NCBI GenBank assembly: GCA_001464865.1
Contig: LNEG01000138.1
Location: forward strand, 1-45,030
Source: Burkholderiales bacterium Ga0074133
GTDB taxonomy: Bacteria > Pseudomonadota > Gammaproteobacteria > Burkholderiales > Burkholderiaceae_C
Reading direction: 5' to 3'
Length of the DNA: 45,030 nt
This document shows, in pieces, positions 8,281-16,881 of the stretch. The stretch's first letter is position 1. Each line of letters begins with the position of its first letter. The notes beneath the pieces were generated by a model that was not told the origin of the DNA, did not search any database, and worked only from the letters and a program-made list of their open reading frames with translations. The translations under genes and the position numbers were made by a program.

Positions 8281-10224
8281 ATGGAACACGCGCCCACCTG
8301 GCTCACCTACGGTTTCCTCTACCTCTCGGCCGCCGTGGTGGCCGTGCCACTGGCGCAGGCGCTGGGCCTGGGCGCCATCATTGGCTACCTGGCGGCGGGC
8401 ATCGCCATCGGCCCGTGGGGGCTGGGCCTGGTGAGCAACGTGCAGGACATCCTGCACTTTGCCGAGTTTGGCGTGGTGCTGATGCTGTTTCTGGTGGGGC
8501 TGGAGCTGCAGCCCAGCCGGCTTTGGGCCCTGCGCCGCCCCATTTTCGGCACCGGCACGGCCCAGGTGCTGGGCTGCGCGGCGGTGCTGTTTGCGCTGGG
8601 TGCGCTGGCAGGGTTGCCCTGGCGCGTGAGCCTGGTGGGGGCGCTGGGGCTGGCACTGTCGTCCACGGCGATCGCACTGCAGTCGCTGGCCGAGCGCAAC
8701 CTGATGCGCACGCAAAGCGGTCAGGCGGGCTTTTCGATCCTGCTGTTCCAGGACGTGGCTGCGATTCCCATCCTGGCGCTGCTGCCCCTGCTGGGCGTCG
8801 CTGCCAGCGCGGGCAGCACGCACACGCCCGGTGAGATCGCGCTGGAGGTGCTCAAGATCGTGGGCGTGATCGGCGCCATCATCCTGGGCGGCCGGCTGCT
8901 GCTGCGCCCGGTGCTGCGCTGGATCGCCAAAAGCCGCACCCCTGAAGTATTTACGGCGGCCGCCCTGCTGCTGGTGGTGGGCATTGCCTACCTCATGGTG
9001 ATGGTGGGGCTGTCGATGGCGCTGGGCGCTTTTCTGGCCGGGGTGCTGCTGGCCGACAGCGAATACCGGCGCGAGCTGGAGGCCGACATCGAGCCCTTCA
9101 AGGGCCTGCTGCTGGGCCTGTTCTTCATTGCCGTGGGCATGAGCATCGACTTCGGCGTGATCCTGCGCTCGCCCTGGCTGATGGCGGCCATCCTCGTCGG
9201 CTTTCTGGTTGCCAAGGCGGTGGTGATCTATGCGCTGGCCAAGGTGGTGGGCATACCGTACCAGGAGCGGCCGGTGTTCACGCTGCTGCTGGCGCAGGGC
9301 GGCGAGTTCGCGTTCGTGGTGTTCCAGGCCGCTGCCGGGGCCAGCGTGTTCCCGGCCGAAACCGCCTCGCTGCTGATTGGCGCCGTGGCCCTGTCGATGC
9401 TGATCAGCCCGCTGCTGCTGGTGCTGCTCGACAGGGTGCTGCTGCGCCGCTACGCGCGTGTGAAGGCGCCAGCTGCCGAAGAAATATCGGAGCCGCAGGA
9501 GGCACCCGTCATCATCGCGGGCTTCGGCCGCTACGGGCAGATCGTCTCGCGCGTGCTGCTGGCCCAGGGCATCCCCACCACCGTGCTGGACCACAGCGTG
9601 GACATGCTGGAGGTGGCGCGCACCTTCGGCTACCGCGTGTTCTATGGCGATGCCACGCGGCTGGACCTGCTGCGCATTGCGGGTGCCGAACATGCGCGCA
9701 TCCTGGTGGTGGCGGTGGACGACCCCGACCAGTCGGTGCAGATCGCCCGGCTGGCGCGCGAGCATTTCCCGCACCTGCAGGTGGTGGCCCGTGCACGCGA
9801 CATCACGCACTGGAACCGGCTGCGCGACCTGGGCGTGACGCTGGTGCAGCGCGAGCTGTTCGAGTCCAGCCTGCAAAGCGCACACACGGTGCTGGGGCTG
9901 ATGGGGCTGACGCCCGAGCAGGCCACCGCCATCACCCAGCGCTTTCGCACGCACAACATTGCGCTGGCCGACCGCATGTACCCGCACCACAAGGACCGCG
10001 CCAAGTTCATCGCCGTGGCCCGCGAAGGCCGCAGCCAGCTGGCCGAGCAGATGGCCAAGGAGCGGCAGGACGCCGCACGCAACCCTGACCGGGATGGCGG
10101 CTACCCGGGTTACGGGGCACCGGGCGATGACGGCGGCGCCAGCGATGACGACACCCGGGACCACAGCGGCCCCGGGAGCGAGCGCCTGCCGGTGCCTGGC
10201 GGCGCACCACAGCCTGAAAAGTAG
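8281..10224 (+). CDS. CPA2-family cation:proton antiporter, KefB/KefC-like
   Basis: This inner-membrane K+/H+ (or Na+/H+) antiporter carries a cytoplasmic regulatory domain. Residues about 5-385 form the multi-helix exchanger domain (GYLAAGIAIGPWGLGLV near residue 35; LFLVGLELQP near 65; SSTAIALQSL near 127). Residues about 408-525 are a TrkA-N/RCK nucleotide-binding domain with IIAGFGRYGQIVSRVLLAQG and, further on, GDATRLDLLR. The last roughly 55 residues are an acidic, Gly/Asp/Pro-rich, probably disordered tail. The length of 647 aa fits the family. No KefF/KefG-type oxidoreductase gene adjoins it. Confidence 0.94.
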   Translation: MEHAPTWLTYGFLYLSAAVVAVPLAQALGLGAIIGYLAAGIAIGPWGLGLVSNVQDILHFAEFGVVLMLFLVGLELQPSRLWALRRPIFGTGTAQVLGCAAVLFALGALAGLPWRVSLVGALGLALSSTAIALQSLAERNLMRTQSGQAGFSILLFQDVAAIPILALLPLLGVAASAGSTHTPGEIALEVLKIVGVIGAIILGGRLLLRPVLRWIAKSRTPEVFTAAALLLVVGIAYLMVMVGLSMALGAFLAGVLLADSEYRRELEADIEPFKGLLLGLFFIAVGMSIDFGVILRSPWLMAAILVGFLVAKAVVIYALAKVVGIPYQERPVFTLLLAQGGEFAFVVFQAAAGASVFPAETASLLIGAVALSMLISPLLLVLLDRVLLRRYARVKAPAAEEISEPQEAPVIIAGFGRYGQIVSRVLLAQGIPTTVLDHSVDMLEVARTFGYRVFYGDATRLDLLRIAGAEHARILVVAVDDPDQSVQIARLAREHFPHLQVVARARDITHWNRLRDLGVTLVQRELFESSLQSAHTVLGLMGLTPEQATAITQRFRTHNIALADRMYPHHKDRAKFIAVAREGRSQLAEQMAKERQDAARNPDRDGGYPGYGAPGDDGGASDDDTRDHSGPGSERLPVPGGAPQPEK

Positions 10225-10245
10225 TCCGATCAGGCCCAGGCCCAA

Positions 10246-10283
10246 GTTTCATTTGCACCTGTCGCTATGTCTTTTATAGCAAT
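10246..10283 (+). repeat. dispersed repeat, copy 2
   Basis: GTTTCATTTGCACC, then GCTAT-GTCTTTT-ATAGC arms (10264-10280), lie in the spacer just after the antiporter gene. The layout is the same as copy 1, with a few substitutions. Confidence 0.6.
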
Positions 10284-10369
10284 CATGATCCACCCCGTGG
10301 CTTGACACCGCGCTGACCGTGGCTTCTGGCCAGGTCTGCCGCCTCCAGCCACGGGCGCACAATCGGCCC

Positions 10370-11014
10370 ATGGACCCGCTCATTGCCTCGCCCTGGATCA
10401 CCACCTTGCGCACCGTGCTGGAAGTGGCGGCCACCATCGCGTTCGCGCTGTCGGGCGTGATCGCGGCGGCGCGCAAGCGGCTGGATGCCGTGGGCGTGTG
10501 CGTGGTGGCGTTTGTGGCGGCCTTTGGCGGCGGCACCCTGCGCGACCTGCTGCTGGACCAGCGTCCCTTCTTCTGGATACGGCACACCGAGTTCGTATGG
10601 GGCATCCTGGCGCTGTGCGTGGCGGCCATGCTGTTCATGCGACAGCGGCACTTTCAGCCCACCGAACGCGCCATGCTGCTGCCCGACGCCATCGGCCTGG
10701 GCCTGTTTGCAGCAGTGGGGGTCGACATTTCGATCGCCATCGGCATGCCGCCCCTCATTGCCGTGATGATGGGCGTGATCACCGGCGTGTTTGGTGGCGT
10801 GCTGCGCGACGTGCTGTGCAACGAGGTGCCCCAGGCCTTCAGCGACCACCGGCCCTACGCCCTGTGCGCATTCGCCGGCGGCTGGGCCGACATTGCCCTG
10901 CGCCAGCTGGATGCACCCGCGTGGACGGCGCTGATCAGCTGCGTGGTGGTGACGGCCGGGCTGCGCGGGCTGGCGCTGTGGCGCAACTGGGAACTGCCGG
11001 CCTGGCGGGTGTAG
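10370..11014 (+). CDS. TRIC-type (UPF0126) membrane channel protein
   Basis: This 214-aa protein contains two homologous UPF0126 halves. Each has a glycine-rich kink followed by LRD: FGGGTLRDLLL near residue 59 and FGGVLRDVLC near residue 143. Seven membrane helices are expected. The family includes prokaryotic trimeric intracellular cation channel homologues and YadS/YicG. ATG 10370 (MDPLIASPW) fits homologue starts. It follows the antiporter gene in the same direction. Ion selectivity is inferred from the family. Confidence 0.9.
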   Translation: MDPLIASPWITTLRTVLEVAATIAFALSGVIAAARKRLDAVGVCVVAFVAAFGGGTLRDLLLDQRPFFWIRHTEFVWGILALCVAAMLFMRQRHFQPTERAMLLPDAIGLGLFAAVGVDISIAIGMPPLIAVMMGVITGVFGGVLRDVLCNEVPQAFSDHRPYALCAFAGGWADIALRQLDAPAWTALISCVVVTAGLRGLALWRNWELPAWRV

Positions 11015-11155
11015 CGCGCCAAGCCAGCGCAAACCTGCCGCCCCACCCAGAGTGGCACGCTGGCGACACTTTTCACGTCCGGCCAGTCCCACACTTTGTC
11101 TGCACGGTGTTCCGCTTGCGGGGCACTGCACTGCACCAGCCCAGAGGACACCCCC

Positions 11156-11848
11156 ATGACCGCCCTGCCCGGCCCCGCCACCCTCGCTTCCACGGCGCTT
11201 ATCGACAGCGATGCGCCGTCGGTACACGCCTTTGCCACGCAGCACGCACAGGGCAGCACCGACCGCGAACGCGCCGCAGCCCTGTACCTGGCCGTGCGCG
11301 ACGGCTTCCGGTACGACCCGTACCGCATTGACCTGTCGCCTGCGGGCATGCGGGCCAGCAGCGTGCTGGCCCACGGCCACGGCTGGTGCGTGCCCAAGGC
11401 CGCCCTGCTGACCGCCGCATGCCGCGCGGCAGGCATACCGGCCCGCATGGGCTTTGCTGATGTGCGCAACCACCTGAGCACCGCGCGCATGCGCGAGACG
11501 ATGAAGACCGACCTCTTCATCTGGCACGGCTACACCGACATCTGGCTGGACGGCCAGTGGCGCAAGGCCACGCCCGCCTTCAACATCGAACTGTGCGACA
11601 AGTTCGGCCTGCTGCCGCTGGATTTCGACGGGCACGCCGACTCGATCTACCACCCCTTCGACAAGACCGGCCAGCGCCACATGGAGTACGTGCACCAGCG
11701 CGGAACGTTTGACGACCTGCCGCTGGATGACATCGTGCGTGACTTTCAGGATGTGTACGGCGGCTGGCTGGAGGGCCACCCCACCCGCAGCAGCCTGCAA
11801 GGCGCCAGCTTTGACCGCGACATCGACAACGAAAAGGACGCGCACTGA
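11156..11848 (+). CDS. transglutaminase-like domain protein
   Basis: The 230-aa cytoplasmic protein has a papain-like transglutaminase core. The catalytic Cys is in GHGWCVPKAALLTAACRAAG (about residue 78), with a probable His in WHGYTDIWLDGQW (about 123) and an acidic partner downstream. No signal peptide is seen. ATG 11156 has an AGAGGA ribosome site. The stop overlaps the start of the thioesterase gene (TGATG), indicating translational coupling. Substrate and reaction (protease or isopeptidase type) are unknown. Confidence 0.87.
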   Translation: MTALPGPATLASTALIDSDAPSVHAFATQHAQGSTDRERAAALYLAVRDGFRYDPYRIDLSPAGMRASSVLAHGHGWCVPKAALLTAACRAAGIPARMGFADVRNHLSTARMRETMKTDLFIWHGYTDIWLDGQWRKATPAFNIELCDKFGLLPLDFDGHADSIYHPFDKTGQRHMEYVHQRGTFDDLPLDDIVRDFQDVYGGWLEGHPTRSSLQGASFDRDIDNEKDAH

Positions 11849-12315
11849 TGCCCATGCAAGCCCACGGCCCCGCAGCCACGCAACCAGACATCCCGGAAGG
11901 CTTTGCGCCGCTGGTGGCCGGCGGCCCGTTCATCCAGCACAACGGCCCGCTGTACCTGCAGCAGCGGGGCAGCGTGGTGAAGTTCGGCTTTCGGGTGCTG
12001 CCACAGCATGTGAACCCCATGAATAACCTGCACGGCGGGATGATGGCCAGCTTTTGCGACATGCTGCTGCCGCTGTCGGTGCACCGCAAAAGCGAGCAGG
12101 TACACAACCGTTTCTTGCCGACCATCAGCCTGCAGATCGACTACCTGGCCCCCGCTGCGCTGGGTGCCTGGGTCGAAGGCGAGGCCGAGCCGCTGCGCGT
12201 GACGCGGTCGCTGGTGTTTGCGCAGGGGCTGGTCACGGCTGATGGCGTGCCGTGTGCACGGGTGAGCGGGGTGTTCAAAATCGGGCCGGAAGTGCCCGCA
12301 CAGGCCAGGGAGTAG
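11848..12315 (+). CDS. PaaI-like hotdog thioesterase
   Basis: This is an acyl-CoA thioesterase of the PaaI/YiiD type, 155 aa. The hotdog helix motif MNNLHGGMMASFCDMLL (about residues 53-69) carries the HGG turn and the acidic residue used in catalysis. The later LQIDYLAPAALGAWVEGEA strand is typical. It is translationally coupled to the transglutaminase-like gene through a TGATG overlap, so the two proteins may act together (inference). Confidence 0.88.
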   Translation: MPMQAHGPAATQPDIPEGFAPLVAGGPFIQHNGPLYLQQRGSVVKFGFRVLPQHVNPMNNLHGGMMASFCDMLLPLSVHRKSEQVHNRFLPTISLQIDYLAPAALGAWVEGEAEPLRVTRSLVFAQGLVTADGVPCARVSGVFKIGPEVPAQARE

Positions 12316-12379
12316 CCCACAGCGGCGGCTTCTGCCATGGGTGGGCAGTGCGGCCAAGGCACGGCATCACACCATCTGA

Positions 12380-12408
12380 AAACACCGATTTGTTCATCGA
12401 TGGTGTTT
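12380..12408 (+). promoter_or_regulatory. inverted-repeat operator of the hipB-like relic
   Basis: Perfect 7-base arms AAACACC (12380-12386) and GGTGTTT (12402-12408) are separated by 15 bases, directly in front of the HTH reading frame. Such palindromes are typical autoregulatory sites of HipB/XRE antitoxins. The site remains intact although the gene appears decayed. Confidence 0.5.
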
Positions 12409-12862
12409 GAACGCTGCGGATACCCAGGCCGTGCGCCAGCAGATTGCGCTGCCGGAGCCAAACATGGTGGTCGCGCGCAAGCGCCGCTGCGAAACGCAGG
12501 CGCAGTGGGCACAGCGCCCGGGTGTGTCGCAGCCCACCATGGCCCGGATCGAGCGGGGCGATCCCTCCGTGGCCACGGCGTCGTATGCGATGTGCATGTG
12601 GGTCGTCCACCAGGCCCAGGGGCTGGCCGACCTGACTGACCGTTTTGGTGTGTTGGGCATTTCCACATCCACCGACCCGTGCATCCCCCGCCGCATCGGC
12701 CCCTGCCTGGTCATGGTGGTAAGCAGCCACGGCGCTGAGTCAAGCCTGGACAACGCGCTCACGGAACGGAGCAAGTTCGGCATCACCCGGGCCCACGCCC
12801 TCGCGCTGGTGCACGAGGTAGCGCGCGTGGTGAGCACATGGCCCGCCCACTTTGGCCAGCCG
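12407..12862 (+). pseudogene. hipBA-type toxin-antitoxin relic (XRE HTH joined to HipA-like tail)
   Basis: One open frame carries two unrelated pieces. Residues about 20-75 are an XRE-type HTH (TQAQWAQRPGVSQPTMARIE, then RGDPSVATASYAMCMWVV) like the antitoxin HipB. Residues about 112-150 (SLDNALTERSKFGITRAHAL, then VARVVSTWPAHF) resemble the C-terminal end of HipA kinases. The HipA N-terminus, kinase motifs and catalytic core are absent, so an internal deletion of roughly 1 kb is inferred. The only start is TTG (12407) or an internal ATG at 12464. A dispersed repeat lies just downstream. Confidence 0.55.
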
Positions 12863-13111
12863 GGGGGGCGGCGGAGGCCGCCAGGAGCAGTTTTCTGGTC
12901 AAAATGGCCGCAGGTGCAGGTATCAATTGCACCTATTGCTACAAAATACATAGCAATTCTCAACACCGGGGCTGGCGAGCGCTGGCGGCCCCATCCTCCA
13001 CCCCGTTGCACCGCAGGCTTTCGGCCTGGCCCTGTGCGGCACAGCGCCCGGGCGTTTCGCGCTGCCACACCGGCACACAGCACACCCGGCAACGCCCAGA
13101 GGTTCAGAGGT
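12863..13111. other. gene-free spacer after the hipBA relic
   Basis: The stretch holds the copy 3 dispersed repeat (12897-12958) and a short direct repeat AGGTTCAG AGGTTCAG near 13100 at the 3' end of pcaF. No gene is seen. No intrinsic terminator with a T-run is visible for pcaF. Confidence 0.5.
12897..12958 (+). repeat. dispersed repeat, copy 3 (full length)
   Basis: The fullest copy. GGTCAAAATGGCC is the head, GCAGGTGCAGGTATCAATTG the middle, then CACC and GCTA...TAGC arms ending in AATT. It abuts the hipBA relic at its 3' end. Confidence 0.65.
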
Positions 13112-14320
13112 TCAGACGCGTTCGATGATCAGCGCAATGCCCTGGCCCACGCCGATGCACATCGTGCACAGCGCGTACTTGCCGGCGTGCTCGTGCAGGC
13201 GGTTGACGGCGGTGGTGACCAGGCGTGCGCCGCTGGCGCCCAGCGGGTGGCCCAGGGCAATCGCGCCGCCCCAGGCGTTCACGCGAGCGTCGTCATCGTT
13301 GAGGCCCAGGGCTCGCAGCACGGCCAGGCCTTGCGCGGCAAAGGCTTCGTTCAGCTCGATCACGTCCATGTGGTCGATGGTCAGGCCCGTCTGCGCCAGC
13401 ACCTTCAGCGTGGCAGGCGTGGGGCCAAAGCCCATGATGCGCGGGGCCACGCCGGCCGTGGCCATGCCCACCACGCGGGCGCGGGGCTTAAGGCCGTATT
13501 GGGCCGCGTTGGCTTCATCGGCTAGCAGCAGCGCGCAGGCGCCGTCGTTCACGCCGCTGGCGTTGCCGGCCGTCACCGAGCCATCGGGCCGCACCACGCC
13601 CTTGAGCTTGGCCAGCGCTTCGATGCTGGTCTCGCGGGGGTGTTCGTCCTGGCTGACGATGATCGCGTCGCCCTTTTTCTGGGGGATGTGCACGGGCACG
13701 ATCTCGCGCGCCAGGTGGCCCGCCTTGATGGCAGCCACGGCGTTGAGCTGGCTGCGCAGGGCCATCCGGTCCTGGGCTTCGCGCTCGATCTTGAAGTCCA
13801 CGGCCACGTTTTCGGCGGTTTCGGGCATGGAATCCACGCCGTACTTTTCCTTCATCAGCTTGTTGATGAAGCGCCAGCCGATGGTGGTGTCGTACACGGC
13901 GTTGTTGCGGCTGAAGGCGCTCTCTGCCTTGGGCATCACAAACGGTGCGCGGCTCATGCTTTCCACGCCGCCGGCAATCATCAGCCCGGCTTCGCCGGAC
14001 TTGATGGCGCGGGCAGCGGTGCCCACGGCGTCCAGGCCCGAACCGCACAGGCGGTTGATGGTGGCGCCGGGCACGTCGATCGGCAGGCCGGCCAGCAGGC
14101 TGCTCATGTGGGCCACGTTGCGGTTGTCTTCGCCAGCCTGGTTGGCGCAGCCGTAGATCACGTCGGTCACGGCCGCCCAGTCCACGCCGGGGTTGCGCTC
14201 CATCAGCGCCTTGATGGGGATGGCACCGAGGTCATCGGTGCGCACGCTGCTCAGGGCCCCGCCGTAGCGGCCGAAGGGGGTGCGGATGGCGTCGCAGATG
14301 AAGGCTTGTGGTGTCGTCAT
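13112..14320 (-). CDS. pcaF: 3-oxoadipyl-CoA thiolase
   Basis: PcaF cleaves 3-oxoadipyl-CoA with CoA to succinyl-CoA and acetyl-CoA, the last step of the beta-ketoadipate pathway. The 402-aa thiolase has the acyl-enzyme Cys in INRLCGSGLDAV (about residue 91), the NEAFAAQ motif (about 322), the His in GGAIALGHPLGASGAR (about 356) and the second Cys in CTMCIGVGQG (about 387). The insert FVMPKAESAFSR is characteristic of the PcaF/PaaJ branch. It is the last gene of a pcaI-pcaJ-pcaF operon, 34 bases after pcaJ. Confidence 0.93.
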   Translation of the reverse strand: MTTPQAFICDAIRTPFGRYGGALSSVRTDDLGAIPIKALMERNPGVDWAAVTDVIYGCANQAGEDNRNVAHMSSLLAGLPIDVPGATINRLCGSGLDAVGTAARAIKSGEAGLMIAGGVESMSRAPFVMPKAESAFSRNNAVYDTTIGWRFINKLMKEKYGVDSMPETAENVAVDFKIEREAQDRMALRSQLNAVAAIKAGHLAREIVPVHIPQKKGDAIIVSQDEHPRETSIEALAKLKGVVRPDGSVTAGNASGVNDGACALLLADEANAAQYGLKPRARVVGMATAGVAPRIMGFGPTPATLKVLAQTGLTIDHMDVIELNEAFAAQGLAVLRALGLNDDDARVNAWGGAIALGHPLGASGARLVTTAVNRLHEHAGKYALCTMCIGVGQGIALIIERV

Positions 14321-14354
14321 GAATGTGTCTCCTGAAATCTGGAAATGGGTCGCG

Positions 14355-15005
14355 TCAGGCTGCCGGGCGGATGGGCAGGCCCACCAGTTGCTCCAGTTCG
14401 GCCAGCGCCAGGCCGGGCACCAGGTCGATGAGCTGCAGACCGGTGGGCGTGCAGGCCAGTGTGCACAGATCGGTGTAGATACGCTTCACGCAGGCGACAC
14501 CGGTGAGCGGGTAGGTGCACTGCGTCACGATCTTGCTGGCGCCCTGCTTGGTCAGCAGGTCCATCATCACCCAGGTCTGCTTGGCACCGATGGCCAGGTC
14601 CATCGCACCGCCCACGGCCGGGATGGCGCCGGCCTCGCCCGTGCTCCAGTTGGCCAGGTCACCCGTGGCCGACACCTGGAATGCGCCCAGCACGCAGATG
14701 TCGAGGTGGCCTCCGCGCATCATGGCAAAGCTGTCGGCGTGGTGGAAGTACGCACCGCCGGGCAGTAGCGTCACGGGTTGCTTGCCGGCGTTGATGAGGT
14801 CGTAGTCTTCCAGCCCTGCGGCAGGTGCCGGGCCCATGCCCAGGATGCCGTTTTCGCTTTGCAGGATGACTTCGCGCCCCTCAGGGATGTGGTTGGCCAC
14901 CAGCGTGGGCTGGCCGATGCCGAGGTTGACGTAGGCGCCGTCGTGGATGTCCTGCGCCACGCGTTTGGCCAGCTCTTCTTTACTACGCTTTTGATAGCTG
15001 CTCAT
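14355..15005 (-). CDS. pcaJ: 3-oxoadipate CoA-transferase subunit B
   Basis: This subunit of the succinyl-CoA:3-oxoacid CoA-transferase carries the catalytic glutamate in SENGILGMGP (about residues 50-59), which forms the enzyme-CoA thioester. NLGIGQPTLVANHIP near residue 27 and GGAMDLAIGAKQTWVMM near residue 133 are family motifs. The length of 216 aa is normal for subunit B. Its neighbours pcaI and pcaF fix the substrate as 3-oxoadipate rather than acetoacetate, although AtoDA-type activity cannot be excluded. Confidence 0.9.
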   Translation of the reverse strand: MSSYQKRSKEELAKRVAQDIHDGAYVNLGIGQPTLVANHIPEGREVILQSENGILGMGPAPAAGLEDYDLINAGKQPVTLLPGGAYFHHADSFAMMRGGHLDICVLGAFQVSATGDLANWSTGEAGAIPAVGGAMDLAIGAKQTWVMMDLLTKQGASKIVTQCTYPLTGVACVKRIYTDLCTLACTPTGLQLIDLVPGLALAELEQLVGLPIRPAA

Positions 15006-15040
15006 GATGATTCTTTCTGGGCTTCAGGCTGTTTTCATGC

Positions 15041-15751
15041 CTATTTCTTGAATCCGCCGGCCTGGGTGGCAGTGCGTTCGATCTTCACGACCTGGCTCAC
15101 GAAGATGCCGGGCGTGACGATGGCCTCAGGGTCCAGCGCGCCCAGTTCCACCACCTCGTGCACGGTGGCAATCGTCGTCCTGGCGGCGGTGGCCATCACG
15201 GGGCCAAAGTTGCGGGCCGACATGCGGTAGGTGAGGTTGCCCCAGCGGTCGCCCTTCTCGGCCTTGATGAGTGCCACGTCGCCATGAATGGGGTGCTCCA
15301 GCACATAGTGCTTGCCGTTGATCTCGCGCGTTTCCTTCGGTGTTCCATCGGCGTTACGGGCGAGCTCGGTGGCGTAGCCCGTGGGGCAAAAGAAGGCGCC
15401 GATGCCCGCCCCGGCTGCGCGCAGGCGCTCAGCCAGGTTGCCCTGGGGCACCAGTTCCAGCTCCAGCTTGCCGCTGCGGTACAGCGCGTCAAACACATGG
15501 CTGTCGGCCTGGCGCGGAAAGCTGCAGATGATCTTGCGTACCTGCCCGGCCTTGAGCAGCGCCGCCAGGCCCTGGTCGCCATTGCCGGCGTTGTTGTTCA
15601 CCACCGTCAGGTCGCGCGCGCCCTGGGCGATGAGCCCGTCGATCAGCTCGCCAGGGATGCCCGCCGTGCCAAAGCCACCAATCAGGACCGTGGCACCATC
15701 CTTCACGCCTGCCAGGGCCTGCGCCACCGAATCCGCCAATTTGTTGATCAT
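15041..15751 (-). CDS. pcaI: 3-oxoadipate CoA-transferase subunit A
   Basis: Subunit A binds CoA. The signature GGFGTAGIPGELIDGL is at about residues 25-40, and VNNNAGNGDQGL near residue 51 matches the family. The length of 236 aa is normal. It is the first gene of the pcaIJF operon and faces pcaR across a 148-base intergenic region that contains the regulator's probable operator. Confidence 0.92.
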   Translation of the reverse strand: MINKLADSVAQALAGVKDGATVLIGGFGTAGIPGELIDGLIAQGARDLTVVNNNAGNGDQGLAALLKAGQVRKIICSFPRQADSHVFDALYRSGKLELELVPQGNLAERLRAAGAGIGAFFCPTGYATELARNADGTPKETREINGKHYVLEHPIHGDVALIKAEKGDRWGNLTYRMSARNFGPVMATAARTTIATVHEVVELGALDPEAIVTPGIFVSQVVKIERTATQAGGFKK

Positions 15752-15847
15752 CGAAAACCGCCTTCTTGTGAAGTGATGTACCCAAAGCCCCGGCCCTGTG
15801 CCGCGTTGCGACCGCTGCGATGCCTGGACAACATCACCGCCCGTGAT

Positions 15848-15875
15848 TTTGTTCGCATTACGAACATTTGTTCGC
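15848..15875 (+). promoter_or_regulatory. PcaR/IclR-type operator, three half-sites
   Basis: A palindrome GTTCG-CATTA-CGAAC (15851-15865) is followed by a third half-site, so that TTTGTTCGC occurs twice as a direct repeat (15848-15856 and 15867-15875). A palindrome plus an extra direct repeat is the layout described for PcaU/PobR-type IclR operators. It lies between divergent pcaI and pcaR, 25 bases before the pcaR ATG, and could control both. A possible -10, TATAGT (15885-15890), lies between it and pcaR. Confidence 0.7.
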
Positions 15876-15899
15876 CAAAAGAATTATAGTCGGCCACTT

Positions 15900-16700
15900 A
15901 TGAATTCCCAAGCCCCAGAAACGCAAGACCCCAAGCCCGGCGATAGCTATGTGCAATCGTTCGCGCGTGGGCTGGAAGTGATCCGCTCGTTCAGCGCCAC
16001 CACGCCGCAGCAGACGCTGAGCGAAGTGGCTGCCCAGACCGGACTGACCCGCGCTGGCGCGCGCCGCATCCTGCTCACGCTGCAGACGCTGGGCTATGTC
16101 GAAAGTGATGGTCGGCTGTTCCGCCTGACGCCGCGCATCCTGGATCTGGGGTTTGCCTACCTGTCCTCCCTGCCCATCTGGAACCTGGCCGAGCCCGTGA
16201 TGGAAGACCTGGTGGAAGAGGTGCGCGAGTCGTCATCGGCCGCCGTGCTCGACGGGCTGGACATCGTCTACGTGCTGCGCGTACCCACGCACAAGATCAT
16301 GCGCACCAGCCTGGGCGTGGGTTCGCGCCTGCCGGCCTGCTGGACGTCGATGGGCCGCATGCTGCTGGCAGGGCTGCCCGATGACGCCCTGCGCGAGCGG
16401 CTGCAACACCACCCCATGGAACGATTTACCGAACACACCACCACCGATGTGGACGCGCTGATCGCCCATATCCGCCAGGCACGCCAGCAAGGGTGGTGCC
16501 TGGTGAATCAGGAGCTGGAAGAAGGATTGATCTCGGTCGCGGCGCCGCTCACCAACCGATCGGGGCAGACGGTAGCCGCGCTGAACATCAGCGGGCAGGC
16601 GAACCGTACGAGCGCCGCGGTGATGCAGGAAAGCCTGCTGCCGGCGCTGCTGCGCGCGGCCAAAACGATATCGAGGATGATGGGGACGCCCCGGGGGTGA
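15900..16700 (+). CDS. pcaR: IclR family regulator of the beta-ketoadipate pathway
   Basis: The 266-aa regulator has an N-terminal winged HTH (about residues 20-80: SFARGLEVIRSF, then TLSEVAAQTGLTRAGARRIL) and a C-terminal IclR effector domain (about 95-260: DLGFAYLSSLPIW, TSLGVGSRLPACWTSMGRML, GWCLVNQELEEGLISVAAPL). These match the PcaR/PobR/PcaU group, whose ligand is 3-oxoadipate or a related acid. ATG 15900 is chosen over a longer frame from 15798. It diverges from pcaIJF. Confidence 0.9.
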   Translation: MNSQAPETQDPKPGDSYVQSFARGLEVIRSFSATTPQQTLSEVAAQTGLTRAGARRILLTLQTLGYVESDGRLFRLTPRILDLGFAYLSSLPIWNLAEPVMEDLVEEVRESSSAAVLDGLDIVYVLRVPTHKIMRTSLGVGSRLPACWTSMGRMLLAGLPDDALRERLQHHPMERFTEHTTTDVDALIAHIRQARQQGWCLVNQELEEGLISVAAPLTNRSGQTVAALNISGQANRTSAAVMQESLLPALLRAAKTISRMMGTPRG

Positions 16701-16881
16701 GGTGCGAGCGCCTTGGCGCCGCCCCACCCTGCGCCACCGCTGCTCGTGGCAGAAACCCAAGCGGCGGAGTGCGCTTTGCGGCCTGGGTGGAGGACCAGGA
16801 CGACCTCAACGGCGACTTGGCGCAATCAACGGCGTACCCCTTGAATCCCCCGCTACACGCCTCATCAGCGGTCGCCGGATG

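Noticed and set aside
8224-10245. 673-aa open frame antisense to the Kef-type antiporter
   Set aside because: Composition (His, Gln, Arg, Ala) is that of a high-GC shadow frame; the plus-strand gene has full family motifs.
14980-15005. Apparent repeat-like string GCTATCAAAAGCG at the pcaJ start
   Set aside because: It encodes SSYQKRSKEE, which is conserved at the start of this protein family, so the resemblance to the dispersed repeats is probably chance.
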